A stretch of 64,000 nucleotides of DNA, from NCBI GenBank assembly GCA_043228905.1, contig JBHGNT010000035.1, positions 1 through 64,000 of the forward strand, given 5' to 3'. Both the position numbers and the translations under genes were made by a program. The notes under the pieces are model-generated. The model saw only the letters and a list, made by a program, of their open reading frames with translations. It ran no database searches and had not been told where the DNA came from. Within the stretch, counting starts at the first letter, position 1, and every line of letters starts with the position of its first letter. Below are positions 34,501 to 49,132 of the stretch, piece by piece. This stretch comes from Azolla caroliniana. Its lineage: Eukaryota > Polypodiophyta.

Positions 34501-37500
34501 TTGCTATTTTCGTCATGTTTCTCGACCTGAGTTTCAAAATCTTGATTTTTTAATTCCATATCATAGGTAGCGTTGTTAGCTTCGATTCCCATGTTTGAAC
34601 ACAAAATTCCGATATCACACGAGCCAGGTAGGAACATTTTAATTTACTGAAGGGCTCCTCTCAACTCCCTCCTCAAGTTTGCTAATTTCGTCATGTCTCT
34701 CGACCTGAGTTTCAAAATCTTGATTTTTTAATTCCATATCATAGCTAGCGTTGTTAGATTCGATTCGCATGTTTGAACACAAAAATCCGATATCACACGA
34801 GCTAGGTAGGAACATTTTAATTTAATCTAGGGGTCTTCTCAACTCCCTCTTCAAGTTTGCTAATTTCGTCATGTTTGTCGACCTTAGTTTCAAAATCTTG
34901 ATTTTATAATTCCATATCATAGGTAGCGTTGTTAGGTTCGATTCGCATGTTTGAACACAAAAATCCGATATGACACGAGCCAGGTATGAACATTTTAATT
35001 TACCTAATAGCTCTTCTCAACTCACTCCTCATATTTTGTAATTTCGTCATGTCTCTCGTCCTGAGTTTCAAAATCCTGATTTTTTAATTCCATATCATAG
35101 CTAGCGTTGTTAGATTCGATTCGCATGTTTTAACACAAAAATCCGATATCACACGAGCCAGGTATGAACATTTTAATTTACTCAACAGCTCCTCTCAACT
35201 CCCTCCTCAAGTTTGCTATTTTCGTCATGTTTCTCGACCTGAGTTTCAAAATCTTAATTTTTTAATTCCATATCATAGGTAACGTTGTTAGCTTCGATTC
35301 GCATGTTTGAACACAAAAATCCGATATCACACGAGCCAGGTAGGAACATTTTAATTTACTGAAGGGCTCCTCTCAACTCCCTCCTCAAGTTTGCTATTTT
35401 CGTCATGTCTCTCGACCTGAGTTTCAAAATCTTGATTTTATAATTCCATATCATAGCTAGCGTTGTTAGCTTCGATTCGCATGTTTGAACATGAAAATCC
35501 GATATCATACGAGCCAGGTACGAATATTTTAATTTACTCAAGGGCTCCTCTCAACTCCCTCCTCAAGTTTGCTAATTTCGTCATGCCTCTTGACCTGAGT
35601 TTCAAAATCTTGATTTTTTAATTCCATATCATAGCTAGCGTTGTTACCTTCGATTCGCATGTTTGAACACATAAATCCAATATGACACAAGCCAGGTATG
35701 AACATTTTAATTTACCTACTAGCTCTTCTCAACTCACTCCTCAAATTTGGTAATTTCGTCATGTCTCTCGACCTGAGTTTCAAAATCTTGACTTTTTAAT
35801 TCCATATCATAGCTAGCGTTGTTAGATTCGATTCGCATGTTTGAACACAAAAATCCGATATCACACGAGCCAGGTATGAACATTTTAATTTACTCAACAG
35901 CTGCTCTCAACTCCCTCCTCAAGTTTGCTATTTTCGTCATGTCTCTCGACCTGAGTTTCAAAATCTTAATTTTTTAATTCCATATCATAGGTAACGTTGT
36001 TAGCTTCGATTCGCATGTTTGAACACAAAAATCCGATATCACACGAGCCAGGTAGGAACATTTTAATTTACTGAAGGGCTCCTCTCAACTCCCTCCTCAA
36101 GTTTGCTATTTTCGTCATGTCTCTCGACCTGAGTTTCAAAATCTTGATTTTGTAATTCCATATCATAGCTAGCGTTGTTAGCGTCGATTCGCATGTTTGA
36201 ACACAAAAATCCGATATGACACGAGCAAGGTATGAACATTTTAATTTACCTTATAGCTCTTCTCAACTCACTCCTCATATTTTGTAATTTCGTCATGTCT
36301 CTCGACCTGAGTTTCAAAATCTTGATTTTTTAATTCTATATCATAGCTAGTGTTGTTAGCTTCGATTCGCATGTTTGAACACAAAAATCCGATATCACAC
36401 GAGCCAGGTATGAACATTTTAATTTACTCAAGGGCTCCTCTGAACTCCCTGGTCAAGGTTGCTAATTTCGTCATGTCTCTCGACCTGAGTTTCAAAATCT
36501 TGATTTTTTAATTCCATATCATAGCTAGCATTGTTACCTTCGATTCGCATGTTTGAACACATAAATCCAATATGACACAAGCCAGGTATGAACATTTTAA
36601 TTTACCTACTAGCTCTTCTCAACTCACTCCTCAAATTTGGTAATTTCGTCATGTCTCTCGACCTGAGTTTCAAAATCTTGATTTTTTAATTCTATATCAT
36701 AGCTAGTGTTGTTAGCTTCGATTCGCATGTTTGAACACAAAAATCCGATATCACACGAGCCAGGTATGAACATTTTAATTTACTCAAGGGCTCCTCTGAA
36801 CTCCCTGGTCAAGGTTGCTAATTTCGTCATGTCTCTCGACCTGAGTTTCAAAATCTTGATTTTTTAATTCCATATCATAGCTAGCATTGTTACCTTCTAT
36901 TCGCATGTTTGAACACATAAATCCAATATGACACAAGCCAGGTATGAACATTTTAATTTACCTACTAGCTCTTCTCAACTCACTCCTCAAATTTGGTAAT
37001 TTCGTCATGTCTCTCGACCTGAGTTTCAAAATCTTGAATTTTTAATTCCATATTATAGCTAGCGTTGTTAGATTCGATTCGCATGTTTGAACACAAAAAT
37101 CCGATATCAGACGAGCCAGGTAGGAACATTTTAATTTACTCAACAACTCCTCTCAACTCCCTCCTCAAGTTTGCTATTTTCGTCATGTTTCTCGACCTGA
37201 GTTTCAAAATCTTGATTTTTTAATTCCATATCATAGGTAGCGTTGTTAGCTTCGATTCCCATGTTTGAACACAAAAATCCGATATCACACGAGCCAGGTA
37301 GGAACATTTTAATTTACTGAAGGGCTCCTCTCAACTCCCTCCTCAAGTTTGCTAATTTCGTCATGTCTCTCGACCTGAGTTTCAAAATCTTGATTTTTTA
37401 ATTCCATATCATAGCTAGCGTTGTTAGATTCGATTCGCATGTTTGAACACAAAAATCCGATATCACACGAGCTAGGTAGGAACATTTTAATTTAATCTAG

Positions 37501-38140
37501 GGGTCTTCTCAACTCCCTCTTCAAGTTTGCTAATTTCGTCATGTTTGTCGACCTTAGTTTCAAAATCTTGATTTTATAATTCCATATCATAGGTAGCGTT
37601 GTTAGGTTCGATTCGCATGTTTGAACACAAAAATCCGATATGACACGAGCCAGGTATGAACATTTTAATTTACCTAATAGCTCTTCTCAACTCACTCCTC
37701 ATATTTTGTAATTTCGTCATGTCTCTCGTCCTGAGTTTCAAAATCCTGATTTTTTAATTCTATATCATAGCTAGCGTTGTTAGCTTCGATTCGCATGTTT
37801 GAACACAAAAATCCGATATCACACGAGCCAGGTATGGACATTTTAATTTACTCAAGGGCTCCTCTCAACTCCCTCCTCAAGTTTGCTAATTTCTTCATAT
37901 CTCTCGACCTGAGTTTCAAAATCTTGATTTTATAATTCCATATCATAGCTAGCGTTGTTAGCTTCGATTCGCATGTTTGAACATGAAAATCCGATATCAT
38001 ACGAGCCAGGTACGAATATTTTAATTTACTCAAGGGCTCCTCTCAACTCCCTCCTCAAGTTTGCTAATTTCGTCATGCCTCTTGACCTGAGTTTCAAAAT
38101 CTTGATTTTTTAATTCCATATCATAGCTTGCGTAGTTAGC
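31553..38140. repeat. Young higher-order repeat: 11-mer (1958 bp) and 15-mer (2670 bp) units
   Basis: The private variant GCGTCGATTCGCATG occurs at 31553, 33511 and 36181. The gaps are 1958 bp (11 x 178) and 2670 bp (15 x 178) exactly. A second marker, TTGAATTTTTAATTCCATATT, occurs near 32407, 34365 and 37035 with the same gaps. The copies are almost identical. One visible difference is CACAAAATTCCG in the first two copies and CACAAAAATCCG in the third. The exact multiples and high identity mark this as among the most recently amplified parts of the array. Confidence 0.9.
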
Positions 38141-38509
38141 TTCGATTCGCATGTCTGAACACAAAAATCCGATATCACACGAGCCAGGTAGGAACATTTT
38201 AATTTACTGAAGGGCTCCTCTCAACTCCCTCCTCAAGTTTGCTATTTTCGTCATGTCTCTCGACCTGAGTTTCAAAATCTTGATTTTGTAATTCCATATC
38301 ATAGCTAGCGTTGTTAGCTTCGATTCGCATGTTTGAACACAAAAATCCGATATGACACGAGCCAGGTATGAACATTTTAATTTACCTAATAGCTCTTCTC
38401 AACTCACTCCTCATATTTTGTAATTTCGTCATGTCTCTCGACCTGAGTTTCAAAATCCTGATTTTTTAATTCCATATCATAGCTAGCATTGTTACCTTCG
38501 ATTCGCATG

Positions 38510-41500
38510 TTTGAACACATAAATCCCATATGACACAAGCCAGGTATGAACATTTTAATTTACCTACTAGCTCTTCTCAACTCACTCCTAAAATTTGGTA
38601 ATTTCGTCATGTCTCTCGACCTGAGTTTCAAAATCTTGACTTTTTAATTCCATATCATAGCTAGCGTTGTTAGATTCGATTCGCATGTTTGAACACAAAA
38701 ATCCGATATCAGACGAGCCAGGTAGGAACATTTTAATTTACTCAACAACTCCTCTCAACTCCCTCCTCAAGTTTGCTATTTTCGTCATGTTTCTCGACCT
38801 GAGTTTCAAAATCTTGATTTTTTAATTCCATATCATAGCTTGCGTTGTTAGCTTCGATTCGCATGTTTGAACACAAAAATCCGATATCACACGAGCCAGG
38901 TAGGAACATTTTAATTTACTGAAGGGCTCCTCTCAACTCCCTCCTCAAGTTTGCTATTTTCGTCATGTCTCTCGACCTGAGTTTTAAAATCTTGATTTTT
39001 CAATTCCATATCATAGCTAGCGTTGTTAGCTTCGAATCGCATGTTTGAACACGAAAATCCGATATCATACGAGCCAGGTACGAATATTTTAATTTACTCA
39101 AGGGCTCCTCTCAACTCCCTCCTCAAGTTTGCTAATTTCGTCATGCCTCTGGACCTGAGTTTCAAAATCTTGATTTTTTAATTCCATATCATAGCTTGCG
39201 TTGTTAGCTTCGATTCGCATGTCTGAACACAAAAATCCGATATCACACGAGCCAGGTATGAACATTTTAATTTACCTACTAGCTCTTCTCAACTCACTCC
39301 TCATATTTTGTAATTTCGTCATGTCTCTCGTCCTGAGTTTCAAAATCCTGATTTTTTAATTCTATATCATAGCTAGCGTTGTTAGCTTCGATTCGCATGT
39401 TTGAACACAAAAATCCGATATCACACGAGCCAGGTATGGACATTTTAATTTACCTACTAGCTCTTCTCAACTCCCTCCTCGAATTTGGTAATTTCGTCAT
39501 GTCTGTCGACCTGAGTTTCAAAATCTTGATTATTTAATTCCATATCAAAACTAGCGTTGTTAGCTTCGATTCGCATGTTTGAACACAAAAATCCGATATC
39601 ACACGAGCCAGGTATGAACATTTTAATTTACTCAAGGGCTCCTCTCAACTCCCTCCTCAAGTTTGCTAATTTCTTCATATCTCTTGACCTAAGTTTCAAA
39701 ATCTTGATTTTTTAATTCATATCATAGCTAGCGTTATTAGCTTCGATTTGCATGTTTGAACACAAAAATCCGATATCACACTCGCCAGGTATGAACATTT
39801 TAATTTACCTAGTAGCTCTTCTCAACTCACTCCTCAAATTTGGTAATTTCGTCATGTCTCTCGACCTGAGTTTCAAAATCTTGATTTTTTAATTCCATAT
39901 CATAACTAGCATTGTTAGCTTCGATTCGCATGTTGGAACACAAAAATCCGATATCACACGAGCCAGGTATGAAAATTTTAATTTACTCAAGGGCTCCTCT
40001 CAACTCCCTCCTCAAGGTTGCTAATTTCGTCATGTCTCTCGACCTGAGTTTCAAAATCTTGATTTTTTAATTCCATATCATAGCTAGCATTGTTACCTTC
40101 GATTCTCATGTTTGAACACATAAATCCCATATGACACAAGCCAGGTATGAACATTTTAATTTACCTACTAGCTCTTCTCAACTCACTCCTAAAATTTGGT
40201 AATTTCGTCATGTCTCTCGACCTGAGTTTCAAAATCTTGACTTTTTAATTCCATATCATAGCTAGCGTTGTTAGATTCGATTCGCATGTTTGAACACAAA
40301 AATCCGATATCGGACGAGCCAGGTAGGAACATTTTAATTTACTTAACAACTCCTCTCAACTCCCTGGTCAAGTTTGCTATTTTCGTCATGTTTCTCAACC
40401 TGAGTTTCAAAATCTTGATTTTTTAATTCCATATCATAGGTAGCGTTGTTAGCTTCGATTCGCATGTTTGAACACAAAAATCCGATATCACACGAGCCAG
40501 GTAGGAACATTTTAATTTACTGAAGGGCTCCTCTCAACTCCCTCCTCAAGTTTGCTATTTTCGTCATGTCTCTCGTCCTGAGTTTCAAAATCCTGATTTT
40601 TTAATTCTATATCATAGCTAGCGTTGTTAGCTTCGATTCGCATGTTTGAACACAAAAATCCGATATCACACGAGCCAGGTAGGAACATTTTAATTTACTC
40701 AAGGGCTCCTCTCAACTCCCTCCTCAAGTTTGCTAATTTCGTCATGTCTCTTGACTTGAGTTTCAAAATCTTGATTTTCTAATTCATATCATAGCTAGCG
40801 TTATTAGCTTCGATTTGCATGTTTGAACACAAAAATACGATATCACACTCGCCAGGTATGAACATTTTAATTTACCTAGTAGCTCTTCTCAACTCACTCC
40901 TCAAATTTGGTTATTTCGTCATGTCTCTCGACCTGAGTTTCAAAATCTTGATTTTTTAATTCCATATCATAACTAGCATTGTTAGCTTCGATTCGCATGT
41001 TGGAACACAAAAATCCGATATCACACGAGCCAGGTATGAACATTTTAATTTACTCAAGGGCTCCTCTGAACTCCCTGGTCAAGGTTGCTAATTTCGTCAT
41101 GTCTCTCGACCTGAGTTTCAAAATCTTGATTTTTTAATTCCATATCATAGCTAGCATTGTTACCTTCGATTCGCATGTTTGAACACATAAATCCAATATG
41201 ACACAAGCCAGGTATGAACATTTTAATTTACCTACTAGCTCTTCTCAACTCACTCCTAAAATTTGGTAATTTCGTCATGTCTCTCGACCTGAGTTTCAAA
41301 ATCTTGACTTTTTAATTCCATATCATAGCTAGCGTTGTTAGATTCGATTCGCATGTTTGAACACAAAAATCCGATATCAGACGAGCCAGGTAGGAACATT
41401 TTAATTTACTCAACAACTCCTCTCAACTCCCTCCTCAAGTTTGCTATTTTCGTCATGTTTCTCGACCTGAGTTTCAAAATCTTGATTTTTTAATTCCATA

Positions 41501-44500
41501 TCATAGGTAGCGTTGTTAGCTTCGATTCGCATGTTTGAACACAAAAATCCGATATCACACGAGCCAGGTAGGAACATTTTAATTTACTGAAGGGCTCCTC
41601 TCAACTCCCTCCTCAAGTTTGCTATTTTCGTCATGTCTCTCGACCTGAGTTTCAAAATCTTGATTTTGTAATTCCATATCATAGCTAGCGTTGTTAGCTT
41701 CGATTCGCATGTTTGAACACAAAAATCCGATATGACACGAGCCAGGTATGAACATTTTAATTTACCTAATAGCTCTTCTCAACTCACTCCTCATATTTTG
41801 TAATTTCGTCATGTCTCTCGACCTGAGTTTCAAAATCCTGATTTTTTAATTCCATATCATAGCTAGCATTGTTACCTTCGATTCGCATGTTTGAACACAA
41901 AAATCCCATATGACACAAGCCAGGTATGAACATTTTAATTTACCTACTAGCTCTTCTCAACTCACTCCTCAAATTTGGTAATTTCGTCATGTCTCTCGAC
42001 CTGAGTTTCAAAATCTTGATTTTTTAACTCCATATCACTGCTAGCATTGTTACCTTCGATTCGCATGTTTGAACACAAAAATCCGATATCACACGAGCCA
42101 GGTAGGAACATTTTAATTTACTCTAGGGGTCCTCACAACTCCCTCTTCAAGTTTGCTAATTTCGTCATGTCTCTCGATGTGAGTTTCAAAATATTGATTT
42201 TTTAATTCCATATCATAGCTAGCGTTGTTAGCTTCGATTCGCATGTTTGAACACAAAAATCCGATATCGGACGAGCCAGGTAGGAACATTTTAATTTACT
42301 GAAGGGCTCCTCTCAACTCCCTCCTCAAGTTTGCTATTTTCGTCATGTCTCTCGACCTGAGTTTCAAAATCTTGATTTTGTAATTCCATATCATAGCTAG
42401 CGTTGTTAGCTTCGATTCGCATGTTTGAACACAAAAATCCGATATGACACGAGCCAGGTATGAACATTTTAATTTACCTAATAGCTCTTCTCAACTCACT
42501 CCTCATATTTTGTAATTTCGTCATGTCTCTCGACCTGAGTTTCAAAATCTTGATTTTTTAATTCCATATCATAGCTAGCATTGTTACCTTCGATTCGCAT
42601 GTTTGAACACATAAATCCCATATGACACAAGCCAGGTATGAACATTTTAATTTACCTACTAGCTCTTCTCAACTCACTCCTAAAATTTGGTAATTTCGTC
42701 ATGTCTCTCGACCTGAGTTTCAAAATCTTGACTTTTTAATTCCATATCATAGCTAGCGTTGTTAGATTCGATTCGCATGTTTGAACACAAAAATCCGATA
42801 TCAGACGAGCCAGGTAGGAACATTTTAATTTACTCAACAACTCCTCTCAACTCCCTCCTCAAGTTTGCTATTTTCGTCATGTTTCTCGACCTGAGTTTCA
42901 AAATCTTGATTTTTTAATTCCATATCATAGCTTGCGTTGTTAGCTTCGATTCGCATGTTTGAACACAAAAATCCGATATCACACGAGCCAGGTAGGAACA
43001 TTTTAATTTACTGAAGGGCTCCTCTCAACTCCCTCCTCAAGTTTGCTATTTTCGTCATGTCTCTCGACCTGAGTTTTAAAATCTTGATTTTTCAATTCCA
43101 TATCATAGCTAGCGTTGTTAGCTTCGAATCGCATGTTTGAACACGAAAATCCGATATCATACGAGCCAGGTACGAATATTTTAATTTACTCAAGGGCTCC
43201 TCTCAACTCCCTCCTCAAGTTTGCTAATTTCGTCATGCCTCTGGACCTGAGTTTCAAAATCTTGATTTTTTAATTCCATATCATAGCTTGCGTTGTTAGC
43301 TTCGATTCGCATGTCTGAACACAAAAATCCGATATCACACGAGCCAGGTATGAACATTTTAATTTACCTACTAGCTCTTCTCAACTCACTCCTCATATTT
43401 TGTAATTTCGTCATGTCTCTCGTCCTGAGTTTCAAAATCCTGATTTTTTAATTCTATATCATAGCTAGCGTTGTTAGCTTCGATTCGCATGTTTGAACAC
43501 AAAAATCCGATATCACACGAGCCAGGTATGGACATTTTAATTTACCTACTAGCTCTTCTCAACTCCCTCCTCGAATTTGGTAATTTCGTCATGTCTGTCG
43601 ACCTGAGTTTCAAAATCTTGATTTTATAATTCCATATCATAGGTAGCGCTGTTAGCTTCGATTCGCATGTTTGAACACAAAAATCCGATATCACACGAGC
43701 CAGGTATGAACATTTTAATTTACCTAATAGCTCTTCTCAACTCACTCCTCATATTTTGTAATTTCGTCATGTCTCTCGTCCTGAGTTTCAAAATCCTGAT
43801 TTTTTAATTCTATATCATAGCTAGCGTTGTTAGCTTCGATTCGCATGTTTGAACACAAAAATCCGATATCACACGAGCCAGGTATGAACATTTTAATTTA
43901 CTGAAGGGCTCCTCTCAACTCCCTCCTCAAGTTTGCTAATTTCGTCATGTCTCTTGACTTGAGTTTCAAAATCTTGATTTTCTAATTCATATCATAGCTA
44001 GCGTTATTAGCTTCGATTTGCATGTTTGAACACAAAAATACGATATCACACTCGCCAGGTATGAACATTTTAATTTACCTAGTAGCTCTTCTCAACTCAC
44101 TCCTCAAATTTGGTTATTTCGTCATGTCTCTCGACCTGAGTTTCAAAATCTTGATTTTTTAATTCCATATCATAACTAGCATTGTTAGCTTCGATTCGCA
44201 TGTTTGAACACAAAAATCCGATATCACACGAACCAGGTATGAACATTTTAATTTACTCAAGGGCTCCTCTGAACTCCCTGGTCAAGGTTGCTAATTTCGT
44301 CATGTCTCTCGACCTGAGTTTCAAAATCTTGATTTTTTAATTCCATATCATAGCTAGCATTGTTACCTTCGATTCGCATGTTTGAACACATAAATCCAAT
44401 ATGACACAAGCCAGGTATGAACATTTTAATTTACCTACTAGCTCTTCTCAACTCACTCCTCAAATTTGGTAATTTTGTCATGTCTCTCGACCTGAGTTTC

Positions 44501-47400
44501 AAAATCTTGACTTTTTAATTCCATATCATAGCTAGCGTTGTTAGATTCGATTCGCATGTTTGAACACAAAAATCCGATATCAGACGAGCCAGGTAGGAAC
44601 ATTTTAATTTACTCAACAACTCCTCTCAACTCCCTCCTCAAGTTTGCTATTTTCGTCATGTTTCTCGACCTGAGTTTCAAAATCTTGAATTTTTAATTCC
44701 ATATCATAGGTAGCGTTGTTAGCTTCGATTCGCATGTTTGAACACAAAAATCCGATATCACACGAGCCAGGTTGGAACATTTTAATTTACTGAAGGGCTC
44801 CTCTCAACTCCCTCCTCAAGTTTGCTATTTTCGTCATGTCTCTCGACCTAAGTTTAAAATCTTGAGTTTTTAAATCCACATCATAGCTAGCGTTGTTAGC
44901 TTCAATTCGCATATTTGAACACAAAAATCCGATATCACACTCGCCAGGTATGAATATTTTAATTTACCTACTAGCTCTTCTCAACTCACTCCTCAAATTT
45001 GGTAATTTCGTCATGTCTCTCGACCTGAGTTTCAAAATCTTGATTTTTTAACTCCATATCACTGCTAGCATTGTTACCTTCGATTCGCATGTTTGAACAC
45101 AAAAATCCGATATCACACGAGCCAGGTAGGAACATTTTAATTTACTCTAGGGGTCCTCACAACTCCCTCTTCAAGTTTGCTAATTTCGTCATGTCTCTCG
45201 ATGTGAGTTTCAAAATCTTGATTTTTTAATTCCATATCATAGCTAGCGTTGTTAGCTTCGATTCGCATGTTTGAACACAAAAATCCGATATCACACGAGC
45301 CAGGTAGGAACATTTTAATTTACTGAAGGGCTCCTCTCAACTCCCTCCTCAAGTTTGCTATTTTCGTCATGTCTCTCGACCTGAGTTTCAAAATCTTGAT
45401 TTTGTAATTCCATATCATAGCTAGCGTTGTTAGCTTCGAATCGCATGTTTGAACACGAAAATCCGATATCATACGAGCCAGGTACGAATATTTTAATTTA
45501 CTCAAGGGCTCCTCTCAACTCCCTCCTCAAGTTTGCTAATTTCGTCATGCCTCTGGACCTGAGTTTCAAAATCTTGATTTTTTAATTCCATATCATAGCT
45601 TGCGTTGTTAGCTTCGATTCGCATGTCTGAACACAAAAATCCGATATCACACGAGCCAGGTATGAACATTTTAATTTACCTACTAGCTCTTCTCAACTCA
45701 CTCCTCATATTTTGTAATTTCGTCATGTCTCTCGTCCTGAGTTTCAAAATCCTGATTTTTTAATTCTATATCATAGCTAGCGTTGTTAGCTTTGATTCGC
45801 ATGTTTGAACACAAAAATCCGATATCACACGAGCCAGGTATGGACATTTTAATTTACTCAAGGGCTCCTCTCAACTCCCTCCTCAAGTTTGCTAATTTCG
45901 TCATGTCTGTCGACCTGAGTTTCAAAATCTTGATTTTATAATTCCATATCATAGGTAGCGTTGTTAGCTTCGATTCGCATGTTTGAACACAAAAATCCGA
46001 TATCACACGAGCCAGGTATGAACATTTTAATTTACCTAATAGCTCTTCTCAACTCACTCCTCATATTTTGTAATTTCGTCATGTCTCTCGTCCTGAGTTT
46101 CAAAATCCTGATTTTTTAATTCTATATCATAGCTAGCGTTGTTAGCTTCGATTCGCATGTTTGAACACAAAAATCCGATATCACACGAGCCAGGTAGGAA
46201 CATTTTAATTTACTCAAGGGCTCCTCTCAACTCCCTCCTCAAGTTTGCTAATTTCGTCATGTCTCTTGACTTGAGTTTCAAAATCTTGATTTTCTAATTC
46301 ATATCATAGCTAGCGTTATTAGCTTCGATTTGCATGTTTGAACACAAAAATACGATATCAAACTCGCCAGGTATGAACATTTTAATTTACCTAGTAGCTC
46401 TTCTCAACTCACTCCTCAAATTTGGTTATTTCGTCATGTCTCTCGACCTGAGTTTCAAAATCTTGATTTTTTAATTCCATATCATAACTAGCATTGTTAG
46501 CTTCGATTCGCATGTTTGAACACAAAAATCCGATATCACACGAGCCAGGTATGAACATTTTAATTTACTCAAGGGCTCCTCTGAACTCCCTGGTCAAGGT
46601 TGCTAATTTCGTCATGTCTCTCGACCTGAGTTTCAAAATCTTGATTTTTTAATTCCATATCATAGCTAGCATTGTTACCTTCGATTCGCATGTTTGAACA
46701 CATAAATCCAATATGACACAAGCCAGGTATGAACATTTTAATTTACCTACTAGCTCTTCTCAACTCACTCCTCAAATTTGGTAATTTTGTCATGTCTCTC
46801 GACCTGAGTTTCAAAATCTTGACTTTTTATTCCATATCATAGCTAGCGTTGTTAGATTCGATTCGCATGTTTGAACACAAAAATCCGATATCAGACGAGC
46901 CAGGTAGGAACATTTTAATTTACTCAACAACTCCTCTCAACTCCCTCCTCAAGTTTGCTATTTTCGTCATGTTTCTCGACCTGAGTTTCAAAATCTTGAA
47001 TTTTTAATTCCATATCATAGGTAGCGTTGTTAGCTTCGATTCGCATGTTTGAACACAAAAATCCGATATCACACGAGCCAGGTAGGAACATTTTAATTTA
47101 CTGAAGGGCTCCTCTCAACTCCCTCCTCAAGTTTGCTATTTTCGTCATGTCTCTCGACCTAAGTTTAAAATCTTGAGTTTTTAAATCCACATCATAGCTA
47201 GCGTTGTTAGCTTCGATTCGCATATTTGAACACAAAAATCCGATATCACACTCGCCAGGTATGAATATTTTAATTTACCTACTAGCTCTTCTCAACTCAC
47301 TCCTCAAATTTGGTAATTTCGTCATGTCTCTCGACCTGAGTTTCAAAATCTTGATTTTTTAACTCCATATCACTGCTAGCATTGTTACCTTCGATTCGCA
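38510..47400. repeat. Longer duplications in block C (about 23 and 13 monomers)
   Basis: The variant monomer GCATGTCTGAACACAAAAATC following ATAGCTTGCGTTG occurs near 39218, 43310 and 45622. The distances are about 4092 and 2312 bp, close to 23 x 178 and 13 x 178 less two bases. The two-base loss fits one shortened monomer per unit (TTCTAATTCATATC). Neighbouring variants, such as CTCTGGACCTGAG and GTCCTGAGTTTCAAAATCCTG, recur in the same order. Confidence 0.75.
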
Positions 47401-48794
47401 TGTTTGAACACAAAAATCCGATATCACACGAGCCAGGTAGGAACATTTTAATTTACTCTAGGGGTCCTCACAACTCCCTCTTCAAGTTTGCTAATTTCGT
47501 CATGTCTCTCGATGTGAGTTTCAAAATCTTGATTTTTTAATTCCATATCATAGCTAGCGTTGTTAGATTCGATTCGCATGTTTGAACACAAAAATCCGAT
47601 TTCACACGAGCCAGGTATGGACATTTTAGTTTACTCAAGGGCTCCTCTCAACTCCCTCCACAAGTTTGCTAATTTCTTCATATATGTCGACCTGAGTTTC
47701 AAAATCATGAGTTTTTAAATCCACATCATAGCTAGCGTTATTAGCTTCGATTCGCATGTTTGAATACAAAAATCCGATATCACACTCGCCAGGTATGAAT
47801 ATTTAAATTTACCTACCTACTCTTCTCAACTCCCTCCTCGAATTTGGTAATTTTGTCATGTCTCTCGACCCTAGTTTGAAAATCTTAATTTTTTAATTCC
47901 TTATCATAGCTAGCGTTGTTAGCTTTGATTCGCATGTTTGAACACATAAATCCGATATGACACTCGCTAGGTATGAACATTTAAATTTACCTACTAGCTC
48001 TTCTCAACTCACTCCTCAAATTTGGTAATTTCCTCATGTCTCTCGACCTGAGTTTCAAAATCTTGATTTTTTAATTCCATATCATAGGTACCGTTGTTAG
48101 CTTCGATTCGCATGTTTGAATACAAAAATCCGATATCACACGAGCCAGGTATGGACATTTTCGTTTACTCAAGGGCTCCTCTGAACTCCCTCCTCATGTT
48201 TGCTAATTTCGTCATGTCTCTCGACCTGAGTTTCAAAATCTTGATTTTTTAATTTCATATCATAGCTAGCGTTGTTAGCTTCGATTCGCATGTCTGAACA
48301 CAAAAATCCGATATCACACGAGCTAGGTATGAACATTTTAATTTACCTACTAGCTCTTCTCAACTCACTCCTCGAATTTAGTAATTTCGTCATGTCTCTC
48401 GACCTGAGTTTCAAAATCTTGATTTTTTAATTCCATATCAAAACTAGCGTTGTTAGCTTCGATTCGCATGTTTGAACACAAAAATCCGATATCACACGAG
48501 CCAGTTATGAACATTTTAATTTACTCAAGGGCTCCTCTCAACTCCCTCCTCAAGTTTGCTAATTTCTTCATATCTCTCGACCTAAGTTTAAAATCTTGAG
48601 TTTTTAAATCCACATCATAGCTAGCGTTGTTAGCTTCGATTCGCATATTTGAACACAAAAATCCGATATCACACTCGCCAGGTATGAATATTTTAATTTA
48701 CCTACTAGCTCTTCTCAACTCACTCCTCAAATTTGGTAATTTCGTCATGTCTCTCGACCTGAGTTTCAAAATCTTGATTTTTTAACTCCATATC

Positions 48795-48799
48795 ATTGC
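48795..48799. repeat. Target site duplication ATTGC, left copy
   Basis: ATTGC directly precedes the LTR start TGTCAGG and is repeated directly after the other LTR. The joined flanks recreate CCATATCATTGCTAGCG, a variant found undisturbed elsewhere in the array (near 26729, 56650 and 59500). Confidence 0.95.
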
Positions 48800-48822
48800 T
48801 GTCAGGAACGCTACCTAGGCGG

Positions 48823-48895
48823 AGAAGGAATTAGTACTAAAAGAAGGATTAGTACAATTGTTGAGAACAGTACTAAGACAGAGAAGGATTAGTAC
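48823..48895. repeat. Three short direct repeats AGAAGGA(A)TTAGTAC in the LTR U5
   Basis: Copies lie at 48823-48837, 48842-48855 and 48882-48895, with a related CAGTACTAAG between them. The same three copies are in the other LTR at +5311. They fall in U5, downstream of the predicted transcript start. Their function is unknown; they could be a protein-binding or RNA structural repeat. Confidence 0.7.
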
Positions 48896-49084
48896 TATGA
48901 GAGGTGTAGAACGTTGAGAGAAGGAACGAGTGAGAGGGAGAGAGAGAGAGAGAGAGAGAGAATGATGATACGAAGGATATATGTATTAGGTGAAGGAAAA
49001 TATACAATAACAGCTAGAAGGCTTAAGACTGGCGTTGAACCGATTTGGTTCGAACTAATGCCTTGCGCCTCCTTTTATAGTGTC

Positions 49085-49132
49085 TTCAGGAATACTCCTG
49101 AAGTTTCTAGAATGTTCCAGAGAAATCTGGAA
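49085..49132. promoter_or_regulatory. Heat-shock element array, 3' LTR copy
   Basis: The same ten-pentamer array as in the 5' LTR, in the same relation to the TATA box at 49071-49079. Outward transcription from this copy would run on the minus strand into the satellite to its left. Confidence 0.82.

Larger units (their letters stand above)
21431..48799. repeat. Satellite block C: 178-bp monomers with several higher-order duplications
   Basis: The satellite resumes in mid-monomer at GTTTGAACAC, and the anchor GAACATTTTAATTTA recurs at 21470, 21648, 21826, 22004 and 22182, exactly 178 bp apart. Two classes of monomer differ in one block of about 45 bp: CCTACTAGCTCTTCTCAACTC with AAATTTGGTAATTTC, versus CTCAAGGGCTCCTCTCAACTC with AAGTTTGCTA. 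The rest of the unit (CAAAAATCCGATATCACACG) is conserved. A few monomers are 176-177 bp, for example those with TTATTCATATC or GTTTAAAATCTTGAG. No host gene was seen. The minus-strand 61-codon ORFs are repeat artefacts. The block ends at the gypsy insertion point. Confidence 0.97.
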
